From contig JANFAH010000009.1 of NCBI GenBank assembly GCA_024663395.1, forward strand, positions 310,001 to 374,000: a stretch of DNA of 64,000 nucleotides. Reading direction: 5' to 3'. This document shows positions 55,845 to 64,000 of the stretch, piece by piece. The notes under the pieces are model-generated. The model was not told the origin of the DNA, did no database searches, and saw only the letters and a list, made by a program, of their open reading frames with translations. Numbering within the stretch: position 1 is the first letter of the stretch; every line of letters starts with the position of its first letter. The position numbers and the translations under genes were made by a program. The DNA comes from Pisolithus tinctorius. Taxonomy: Eukaryota; Basidiomycota; Agaricomycetes; Boletales; Pisolithaceae.

Positions 55845-57149
55845 CTATGCTCCTTATCCCCCTCAGTATCCACTCACTCCCCACATGGAGGTGCCTACCA
55901 ACCCCTTCACAACTCCATCGCCTCTGCCATGTGCCCATACCCATACCTGGTTATCTGCTTGGTCCCCTCCTCACAACAAGCCCACAAGGATGCCCACAAG
56001 GGAAAGTCTAAGGCTTGAAAGGGATCATCAGAGCCTCACTATGATGCCTCTTTCCAATCCTGCAACACTCCCCCACTCTCCCAAGCTGCTTACAGATCAC
56101 CAACCCCAGCCTCTCACCCTGGCTCATCTGCTCCAGAGCCTTCTGTCACACTGGCCATGCTCTCAGCCCCTGCAGTCACCCCCTCCACTCCTGCCACCAC
56201 AACAAACAGGTTGGCTCCCAAGGCAAGCCTCTTCCTCAGTTACATGCAGCTGCTTAATGACTTTGAGCACTGGGAATCACATGGCTGGAGAGCAGGAGAG
56301 CACCACAAGTGTTTATGGATGCTGTCTATGGTCTTCTGAAGCTCAGAAGTGATTGGCAAATGCATCCACAACCAGGTCAGTACCATGGAGGGAAGCTTCA
56401 AAGCCCATACATATGAGAACATCAATTGCACTAATTCCTCCATCCTCCAAGAAGCCCTGAAAACACAGGAGGCCATCATTAAGATTGTCCATGAAGACTT
56501 TGGCCCCTCATTGATATCCTCCTTTCACTCCTTTCTCAACTGACTCCCCCTCAACATTGTGGTCTGTGGGCTCTTCTCTCCAGCAAGTCAAACAGTGCCT
56601 GGAAGATCAAGCCTTCCTTCAGACCCTAACAGAAAAGAAGTATGGATGCTTGTGGGAGAAGAAGTCAGTCACCAAGGGGGTTCACAACATAGATGAGGAG
56701 GAGTTCCAGAGGCTGGAAGAGACACCAAACAGAGGTGTTGCAATTGCTGGGAGAAGATTATACTGGGCCAAGGCCAAGAACATTTCCAAGCTGTCACAGA
56801 TGCCCTCACAGAGGTCCCCTTCAATGGCACCCCATGTGACTGGCTCAACTTTTTCACTCAGGCCCAAGGAGACTCTGCTGGAAGGTCCCTCTTCTATGCT
56901 TTTCAGACAACAAGACCTGTACCAGCTTCTCCCTTCATCCCAGTACCTGTCAATGCCCTCAGCAAATGCAAACTTGGTAGGCTTGTACCCCTTGATTGGC
57001 ACCATCCCCTGCATCAGTTCACCTGCTACCAATCCATGCCTTGGACATTGGTCATCTAACTGCCCAGCTTGCAGTGGCAACTAATAGCAAGGTCTGCTCC
57101 TGGGTGGTCCAAGGCCTCTACCTGCCTTTGGAGGACCTCAGGCCTTTAG
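55845..57149 (+). pseudogene. Internal region of an LTR element, coding capacity decayed
   Basis: Pro/Ser-rich frame 55885-56352, then LNDFEHWESHGWRAGEHHK (about 56250), LQEALKTQEAIIKIVHEDF (about 56450) and, in 56557-57084, LEDQAFLQTLTEKKYGCLW with further pieces in other frames. No RT, integrase or protease motif. It could be the extra region seen downstream of pol in element 2, or a non-autonomous element. Confidence 0.35.
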
Positions 57150-57164
57150 GGTGGGGGGGGGTGA
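57150..57164 (+). other. Polypurine tract
   Basis: GGGTGGGGGGGGGTGA immediately before the LTR at 57165, so the element body lies to the left. Confidence 0.6.
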
Positions 57165-57802
57165 TGTTATGCTGCACTCACATTCTTTCCTTTTATAGAC
57201 TCTGTATGGTGTCATTCATGCCTCATCATGCTTTCAAGTGACAATGTTTCCTTTTATGTCTTTCCCCTGTTTACCCCACATTGTACTATAGCCAGACATT
57301 ATGTCCATTCCCTTTCCTTCTGTGATCTGCTGGTGGCCCTGATCCATGTGGTCATGTGACATGTGTACCCTTGGTACCTGTTTACCCCTGTACATCACAT
57401 ATGTGGCTGCCCCTTCTTCATTATACATTCACCCCCAGTTCCCTCTGCTCCACAGATGCAGTTATACATGTAGTCCTGCTGCACATGACACACTATGACT
57501 CAACACTGCCTTAATGGGAACTCAGGTGTATGTTCAAATGTTTTCAAATGTTTGTCCTGTGGTACTTTATATATGTATATAAACCTGCATGTATCATACC
57601 TGCTCCTCATTTGAAATCTACTTTGCAACCACCCTTAGCTCTGCTTGCTGTACCCATGAGGACTCGACAGTATGACTTCAGTTGGCCAAGACTAGTGCTC
57701 CATTCACTAGTGAAGTTAAATTACATGTCACTTCTCACACAGTCATGTGCTTGTGCTACATTGCACTTGATTTGTGATGCAATATGAGTCATCAGCATAA
57801 CA
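57165..57802 (+). repeat. LTR, TGTTATGCTG...CAGCATAACA family
   Basis: 638 bp with 10-bp terminal inverted repeats. The interior is unrelated to the LTRs at 34807 and 55165 despite similar ends. TATA-like TATATAA lies at about 57575. The right border lies inside the protease coding sequence of the gag-pol relic. Confidence 0.75.
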
Positions 57803-57977
57803 GAATCCAATGGGGCTATAAACAGGGTTACCAGGGTGATGTTGCTGGATGTGAAGCAGATATTGACATCTACTGCTTGGGTTATGGTAAAGGTGGATGT
57901 TCCATTGAAGAGCCAGAGTCAGATTGGGGAGACTGAGTATGGGGTAAATGAGTGTTGATTAACAAATTGATTATCTA
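57803..57977 (-). pseudogene. Gypsy protease fragment (continuation beyond the Tc1)
   Basis: Minus-strand reading DNQFVNQHSFTPYS then IRLWLFNGTSTFTI and FIAPLDS continues the protease that is broken at 59585. It is cut at 57802 by the LTR. Confidence 0.8.
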
Positions 57978-59582
57978 CAGTGGCTCAAAAAACTGTCTGC
58001 ATGTTTGCATGTTTTACACTAGTTATGACTAAATGCAATAACCCCTAACCCTAGCCCTAAACCATAAGTGTATGAAATAAAGTACTTACTCCTGGCTTTC
58101 TATGGGTCCAAGAAATAAGTGATTTGGATAGGAATTGATAGAATAGCAACCATTTGAATATGACATGTCATGCAGACAGTTTTTTGACTTTATAAAAATC
58201 CAACTATCTAGTACTTGGTATGAGCTCCTTTGGCCTTGATAACTGCTTCAACCCTTCTAGGCATGCTTTCTATCCATTTTTGACACTCTTCCACAGAAAT
58301 CTTCCCCCACTCCACTACCACCCTTTCCCATAATTGATGAACTCCTGTAGGAGCACTCTCTTGACCTGAGAGAGATCTTTTGAGATGATTCCAAGTGTGT
58401 TCAATTGAGTTGAGGTCTGGAGATTGTGCAGGCCAGTCTAGAAGCTTGATATCCTGCTCTTCAAACCATTTCTGGGCTCTTCTAGAGGTATGCTTGGGGT
58501 CATTATCTTGTTGAAAGATAATGTCATCTTCTGGAATTCCAGATTCCTCCATGCTTTGAAGCAACCCTTCCAGCAAAATGGCCACATACTGTTCAGCATC
58601 CATCCTTCCCTCAACCTCACTCAAGACCCCAACACCATTCCACCCTATACATCCCCAAACCATGAGTGAACCTCCTCCAAACTTGACTGTACCTTTGACC
58701 TCTCTGGAAATAAGCCCTTCACCCTTCTTTTTCCACACATACTCTTGTCCATCTGACCCAATCCTGTTGATTTTGGTCTCATCTGACCATATAACTCTCT
58801 TCCAGTCCTCCACAGTCCAATGCTGATACTTAAGAGCAAAGGCTAGCCTCTTCTTCTTGTGGCCAGTAGAAAGCAATGGCTTTTTCTTCTTCACCACAGC
58901 CTTCAATGAGGCTTCTCTGAGGGTATTTCTCACTGTCTGAGAAGAAATGAGACTATCAACAATAGAGTTGATGAAATGAGTGGCTTGAACAGCATTTTTG
59001 GCCTTGCCAGTAAGGATTTGCTGAACAATAGCTCTCTTGTTGGTAGAGGAAAGCTTGGAAGGGTGACCACCATGAAGCCTAGACCTCTCTGGTTGGATTT
59101 CCTGAAGAACCTGGGATACTGTAGACTTCCCTAGACCAGTCTGTGAGGCAATCTTCCTAGTGGACAGGCCAAGAGAGGCAAGAGAGATGATATTTTGTCT
59201 TTGAGAGATGGAAATGGACTTCATGGTGATGATGAGAAAATGAGCAGAGGGTGGTGGGGTTTATATATGTTGGATCACACTCATTACATAAAGGTAACAT
59301 AATAGAACCCTTGATGGATGTATGTAATGATATAACAGCATGCCAGGGTCAATATATATAATCAAAACTTTAAGTCAAAAAACTGTCCACATGACATGGC
59401 ATTTTCAAATGGCTGCTATTATATCAATTCCTATCCAAATCACTTAATTCATGGACCAATGGAAAGCCAAGAGTAAGTACCTTATTTCATACACTCAGGA
59501 TTTAGGGCTAGGGTTAGGGGTTGTTGCATTTAGTCATAACTAATGTAAAACATACAAACATGTGGACAGTTTTGAGCCACTG
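57978..59582 (-). mobile_element. Tc1/mariner transposon, intact
   Basis: 1605 bp flanked by TA (57976-57977 and 59583-59584). Ends read CAGTGGCTCAAAAAACTGTC and its inverted form. The terminal inverted repeats are about 220 bp. Each has a second inner site AAGTCAAAAAACTGTC, an outer/inner arrangement like IR/DR elements. Removing it with one TA restores the disrupted protease frame (THCFI-DNQF). It contains no CpG. Confidence 0.93.
58208..59224 (-). CDS. Tc1/mariner transposase, DD34E
   Basis: 338 aa, open from ATG to stop with no lesion. Residues 1-60: helix-turn-helix (IISLASLGLSTRKIASQTGL, KSTVSQVLQEI); 61-115: second helical DNA-binding part. Catalytic triad: D148 (IWSDETKI), D240 (FQQDNDPKHTS) and E275 (SPDLNSIEHTWNHLK), with 34 residues between the last two, hence DD34E. 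The length is usual for Tc1. It cuts and pastes the element at TA sites, using the TIRs on both sides. It could also act on the long-TIR element at 23093-24669, whose ends are similar. No CpG occurs, so every Arg codon is AGA or AGG. Likely functional by sequence; expression unknown. Confidence 0.95.
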   Translation of the reverse strand: MKSISISQRQNIISLASLGLSTRKIASQTGLGKSTVSQVLQEIQPERSRLHGGHPSKLSSTNKRAIVQQILTGKAKNAVQATHFINSIVDSLISSQTVRNTLREASLKAVVKKKKPLLSTGHKKKRLAFALKYQHWTVEDWKRVIWSDETKINRIGSDGQEYVWKKKGEGLISREVKGTVKFGGGSLMVWGCIGWNGVGVLSEVEGRMDAEQYVAILLEGLLQSMEESGIPEDDIIFQQDNDPKHTSRRAQKWFEEQDIKLLDWPAQSPDLNSIEHTWNHLKRSLSGQESAPTGVHQLWERVVVEWGKISVEECQKWIESMPRRVEAVIKAKGAHTKY

Positions 59583-59584
59583 TA

Positions 59585-61142
59585 TAAAACAATGAGTGGA
59601 ACTGGAGTCCACTAAAGTATGAAGCTGAGGTAATTCTGGATTTTCTAATGTGACATACAGGGTCAAAGAGTTTGGATTGGAAAGAGTGGACACATTGAGT
59701 CTAGCCTCCAAGTTTGCACAACCAGAGTCAACACAGCTCCTGGTTTGTGTGGAGTCCTGGGAGCTGCTACCTATTTTTTTTGTCTTGGGGGTAGAACCCA
59801 AGCCTGAGGCTGGTGCAGCCTCAGTGGTGGCTGTGGCATGAGCCTTGGCCTTTCCAGTCTTCTTGAGGCACTTCTCAGTGACGTGGCCAGGGCCTCTGTA
59901 GAACATGCAGAGGTTGCCCTCAATGTGATGCTTGCATTCTTCCAGGGTGAGCTTCCCATCTTTGCTGAGTTTACTAGGCTCAGGCTTGGATGAGTCACTG
60001 TTATTGCCTGGCTTAGGGGAGGAACCAGAGTTGTTGTTGTTACCAGTCTTGGCTTTGTCCTGACTGGTCTTGGGCTGACTGTTGTTACTGGAGCTGCCAG
60101 ACTTATTGTTGGAGGAGGAGGATGAGCCCTGATGCTTACTTGCCTGTTGAATTTCTTCCTTGTGCTCCCAATAGCATGCATCTATTTCCTGGGTGAGGTA
60201 GCAGAGCTCATGTAGAGTCTGGGGCTTGCCAACCTGACAGATTTTGTCTTTGATCTGGTCTGGGAGCCCAGAGTAGAAGTGATGGCACAGTGCACCATCA
60301 CCATAGCCTCAGACTTGCAAAGCAAGCTGATTAAAATCAACTACATATTTGTTAATGCACTGACTATCTTTCATGTGTAGGTGGTTGAGTTGGCTTTTGC
60401 CATTGGCAACTGGGTCATGAGGGCTGAAGGTGGTTTGTAGTTCCAGGATGAACTCCCTCCAGGAGTCCATCCAGAGGGGCCAGTCATCAGGGTCCTCGAC
60501 CCTGAGCAAGTCTGGCCCAAACCACTCTAGGGCCATGCCTTTAAGGTAGGATTGCATGAAGATGACTTTGGTGCAGTTGGTCCTGAAAGCCTGGGGTCAG
60601 TCTTGAAAATTAAGTTCACACTGGATGAGGAAGGCACAAAGCTTCTTGGGGTTGGTGCCATCAAAGGTGTCAGGCTTGTGCAGCTTGGTCCTGCTTGAGG
60701 ACTCTGGGTTGGTGCAGGCATTGCAAGCCAGTAGCTTAATGGCCTTTGCTAGGCTATCAAAGACTGCAACCATGGGTTCAGTGTCTGGGTCTGGGAAGTC
60801 CAGTTCATCCTCTGGATCATTCTCATCTGGATTATCATCACCAGGCCCATCATCACCAGGACCATTGCTGGGGTCATCATCATCAGGATTGTTATTGTCA
60901 TCATCATCTGGTCCTTCATCCCCAGGATCATCATCAGGGATGGGGGTGGTGGGGCAATGTTGGGTAGGAGTATTGGAGGTTTGGGCTGAAAAGCCCCTGA
61001 AAGGACTAATGGGGTTGGGAGAGCACCTAGTGGTACCCAAGGCAGCTAGTGCTGCCTTGTGGTGAGTGCCACTGGCTGAGGCAGAATTGGGGTTGGTGGC
61101 AGAGCAGCCATGGGGAGGTTGGAAATGAGTCTTTGTTGCCAT
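59585..61142 (-). pseudogene. Gypsy Gag and start of protease (element 3), decayed
   Basis: Minus-strand start MATKTHFQPPHGCS at 61142. A long Asp/Asn/Pro repeat stretch (about 60930-60790) follows, then the Gag core: FDGTNPKKLCAFLIQCELNF, SYLKGMALEWFGPDLL and FYSGLPDQIKDKI. A zinc-knuckle region has lost ligands (CMFYRGPGHVTEKC instead of C-x2-C-x4-H-x4-C). The protease begins TLVDSSSTHCFI and is cut by the Tc1 element. Stops at about 60600 and 60311. Homologous to element 1 Gag, with many Arg positions now Cys, His, Gln or stop. Confidence 0.88.
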
Positions 61143-61168
61143 GATATATTAGACCCACACAAGTGGTG

Positions 61169-61180
61169 AGTCTGAAATAC
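61169..61180 (-). other. Putative self-primer binding site of element 3
   Basis: Just after the LTR the minus strand reads GTATTTCAGACT. ATTTCAGACT is the exact complement of AGTCTGAAAT (plus 61378-61387), which lies about 35 nt after TATATAAA (plus 61415-61422) in the LTR. Confidence 0.7.
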
Positions 61181-61701
61181 TGTCAAGTTTGTGATGTCTG
61201 GGTTTGAGACTGGAGACTGAAGTGGGTGCAAGGCCAAGGGGTCAGGATCAGGGGAAGAGGCAGAGGTACCAAAGGTGGACTGATTGGACTTAGTGACTGA
61301 TGACACAGCACTATTCCCTTGCATGGGTCACAGTCCAAGTCTGAGGCCAAGGCAGGGTTATCAGAGTCACTTAGTTGATTTCAGACTGAAGAAGTACAAG
61401 CTGAGTTCTACAGGTTTATATACTAGAGACAGACTATGGTATGGAGACTGGTAATGCCAGTCTTGCAAGGATTGCTAAGATGATTGGTAAGAATGGTATT
61501 AGTAAGGTATGACTAAGATAACTGGAGACCAGGACAGGGCAGACTGGGGACAAGACCAGGCAGAGTTCAACCAAAGTGACAAGCACTGCAAGGCAGTGTT
61601 AACCATGCTAGACCAACTGGGGGTAAGTGATTGGCAAGGCCAAGGCTGGACTGGATGAGTGTGAGGCCAAGTCTGGCCAGGGTCAAGGTATGGTCATGAC
61701 A
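61181..61701 (-). repeat. 5' LTR of element 3
   Basis: 521 bp; on the minus strand TGTCATGACC...ACTTGACA. Same family as the CpG-rich solo LTR at 5847-6373, but with CG replaced by TG or CA throughout. Confidence 0.88.
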
Positions 61702-62619
61702 AAGCCTTAAAATGGAAAGCAATCCTCACATCTCAGAGTGGACACATTTGGACTATGCATGACTTGCCAAATCTAACACATAATGGCCAAGGGCCAACAT
61801 GCCAGCTGCTGAGCTGAGCTAGTACCCCATTGCCATGTCATGCTGTCTACTGCATTTCAAAGAGCAGTCACCCCTCTGCTTCACACTTGATTTGCCACCC
61901 CCTTGTTTGCTTTGACCAGAGTTACCTCCATCATCATGCATTCTGGGTTCAGAGGGTCAAGGGTCATTTACAAGAAGGGTTGAGTGTGTGTTTTGTGAAA
62001 GGAGGGAGCCATGTTTGAAGGGCATGGTGTTAAGGGTGCAGAGTGTGTTTTGCAAGAAGGGGAGAAAGTTTGAGTGTGAACAAGGTGGCTGATAGGTTGG
62101 GGAAAGCCATTGCAAAGATGAGGATGCCTGTGTGAGGAGAAATGGTGAGCAAGGATGGTCACAGTCTAAGACCCCCCTCAGATGCAGGGAAGATGAAGAC
62201 TTCACCTATGATAATATGTTTTTCTGGCATGCTGAGGGGAGGGACAGGGGGTCAGAGGCCCAGGAGGGCTAAGAAAGGGGCCTGTTCTTTTTCTTCTGCA
62301 TTTTCTTTATATATATATATGTCTTGTATAGAATATAGACTTGCACAAGGTGAGGATTTGAGGATCAATATAATGTACTCCTTTCAAATACCTTTCAAAT
62401 AAGTTTTGCATATTTCAGAAAACATTATTTAGAATGTACATTACAATAACATGAAGTTAATGTGGCTACTAATATCTGAACAGTATTGTAAAACTGCATT
62501 ACAATATTGTAAGGGTATTTTTCAAGTGCTGCCACTCACATTACAAAGGAGGGATGCCAAATGATATTGTGAACATTATTGTAATGACAGTTTTCAATAA
62601 TGTAAGCATAATTGGTATC
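61702..62619. other. AT-rich spacer without genes
   Basis: No supported gene. The last 220 bp share words (ACATTATT, CAATAATGTAAGCAT) with 19600-20090. A short TA repeat lies at 62313-62323. Confidence 0.4.
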
Positions 62620-64000
62620 TGTCATATCCATGACTCTTGGACTCAATCCCAGTCCAGTCTGGACCCCTAGCCCCTAACTCCAGTCAAGTCTGGTCCTAGT
62701 CTGGCCTAGAAAACCCAACTCTGGTCCTAGATAACCCAACTCCAGCCTGAATAACTCAAGTCCAGTGTTTTACCCCTATCTCCGGTCCATTCTGGCCTCC
62801 TGGCCTTGCACTGCTCCACCCTGGTCCTCCCAGGTCCATGTCTGGGTCACCCAGACATAACTCCAGTCTGTTTTCCTTTGTTTGTACTATATTTAGCTTG
62901 GTCCATTCACCTGACTCTGCTTACTATACAAATCCTGTGTCTGACTCTGTCAAAGTCGGACAACACCCCTGGCTCCTTCTTAGGGCGGAGTTGGAGCGGG
63001 TTGGGCTGCGGAGTACAGCAGTCAAAGTCCGAAGCGAATCCGACCACTGGGTGGCGAGATATTCGATGAACAGTGAGCGGAGGGGTATGAAGGGAAGTTT
63101 CGGAGGCTGAGGTCGGAGTCGGAGCTGGAGGTCAGAGGTCGGAGGTCGGATGAGAGGGCGTTGGGTTCAGCTAGTGCGCTGCCCCCTTGTGCGAGCTCAG
63201 CCCTTGTATTTCAGAGGTGGAGCAGACTCAGAGGAAGTGGAGACGAAACTCCGGAGGGGACTGAGAGGGAGTTGAAGGTGGGGACTTTATCCGATATTCG
63301 TACTGATTACATCGGAGTACTACGTGGCCTTATATACGATGTAGGTCAAGGGCAGTGCAGTACGGAATGTAAACCAATAAGTGTATAGTGGGTTAGAGTC
63401 CTTCCGACACAAGGGATAGAGGATAGGGATGATGGGGACCTTAACTGAGACAAGGAAACTACTACAACGAGGAAGAGAGGGTAAACACTGAAGGAGTGGA
63501 AGAATGGAGAAAACCGACATGAGGGCGGAACCCTATTTAGAATGCAGGGCCGCAAGTCTGACAGCCCACATGACCAACCTTAGGGCAGAGTTGAGCGGAG
63601 TTGGTCAGAACATGGACAGGGGACCTCGGAGAGGTGTGGAGATGTGTCGGGAGGGTCGGAGGAGCGCAGGAACACATCGGAGGAGGGCGGAGAAGTGCGG
63701 GAACATGTCGGAAAAGGGCAGAGTAGGTGTTAGGGGCTTACGCTGGTGTCATGGTCATGACAGACTCCAGTTATGCCAGTCACCTGGACTTTAACTATTA
63801 GTCTCAGCACAGCCTCCATGGCTGTCCACACCTTGCTAATCCTCTCACTAATAGCTTATTCACAAGTCCAGCTTCATGTTCATTATCCCAGACCAGCCTC
63901 ATGTATTTAACCCCTGTACATACTTCATAGCACCTCAGTCAGAATATCAATTTAGTATTACCCTCAACTCTGCACTACACCCCAAGTCTACCCCATAGCT
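62620..64000 (+). repeat. LTR, TGTCATATCC family, third copy, interrupted
   Basis: Starts TGTCATATCC at 62620 and follows the other copies to GACTC at 62943-62947, where a solo LTR interrupts it. It resumes at 63763 and runs off the window edge. Confidence 0.85.
62948..63762 (-). mobile_element. CpG-rich solo LTR nested in an old LTR
   Basis: 815 bp, TGTCAAAGTCGG...GGTCATGACA on the plus strand, flanked by GACTC on both sides (62943-62947, 63763-63767). Related to the element 1 LTR (shared GAGGGCGTTGGGTT and CTCAGCCCT segments). On the minus strand TATATAAGG (near 63333) precedes AGTACGAATATC, the same start motif as element 1. No internal sequence, so a solo LTR. Confidence 0.92.

Noticed and set aside
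58041..58062. Interstitial telomere
   Set aside because: The telomere-like words are part of the Tc1 terminal repeats and occur once per end; they do not mark a chromosome end or fusion.
63504..63794. Basic 96-codon frame at the end of the solo LTR
   Set aside because: Lies inside LTR sequence and crosses its border; no independent support.
1..64000. tRNA or rRNA genes
   Set aside because: No cloverleaf with B-box-like sequence or rRNA segment was recognised by eye; a dedicated scan was not possible.

Overview
The window is eukaryotic and reads as a transposon-dense stretch of an Agaricomycete (mushroom-forming basidiomycete) genome. Short introns with GT..AG ends and CTGAC/CTGAT branch motifs, GYF-domain and TPR host-gene relics, chromodomain Ty3/gypsy elements, a DUF6570-type Helitron replicase and a Tc1/mariner transposase all point there. 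The species cannot be named from sequence alone. No rRNA, tRNA or CRISPR array was recognised.

Layout. 1-1.7 kb: decaying 3' half of a GYF-domain protein gene. 2.0-14.8 kb: one uncharacterised, internally repetitive host gene split by an 8.6 kb minus-strand Ty3/gypsy element (2531-11177), which itself carries a solo LTR in its integrase and an antisense zinc-finger/coiled-coil ORF. 15-19.5 kb: TPR and hypothetical gene relics. 19.6-25.2 kb: a rearranged RNA polymerase II largest-subunit relic, two minisatellites, a long-TIR Tc1-like element without transposase, and a WD40 fragment. 25.2-35.5 kb: nested solo LTRs, a DDE transposase relic, a RING-finger relic, and a truncated integrase-chromodomain piece with an LTR. 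35.7-55.2 kb: a full-length decayed plus-strand Ty3/gypsy element whose 3' LTR is split at its TATA box by an ~11.1 kb Helitron with cargo genes. 55.2-61.7 kb: further LTRs and a minus-strand gag-protease relic interrupted by an intact Tc1 transposon. 62.6-64 kb: an old LTR with a young solo LTR inside it.

How it fits together. Almost all genes here are dead. CpG is nearly absent from about 19.6-43 kb and 55.2-62.9 kb but ordinary in 1-19 kb, in the Helitron and in the solo LTR at 62.9-63.8 kb. Homologous LTR copies on both sides of this divide differ mainly by CG to TG/CA changes, as expected of deamination of methylated CpG. Nesting order and CpG content together give a relative insertion chronology. 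The best candidates for living genes are the Tc1 transposase (58208-59224), which is intact although it contains no CpG at all, and the small ORFs in the 3' half of the Helitron.

Most interesting: an 11-bp and a 10-bp complementarity between the post-LTR primer site and the predicted transcript start in two Ty3/gypsy families, which suggests self-primed reverse transcription of the Tf1/sushi kind; and the Helitron, with short asymmetric terminal inverted repeats and unidentified cargo genes.
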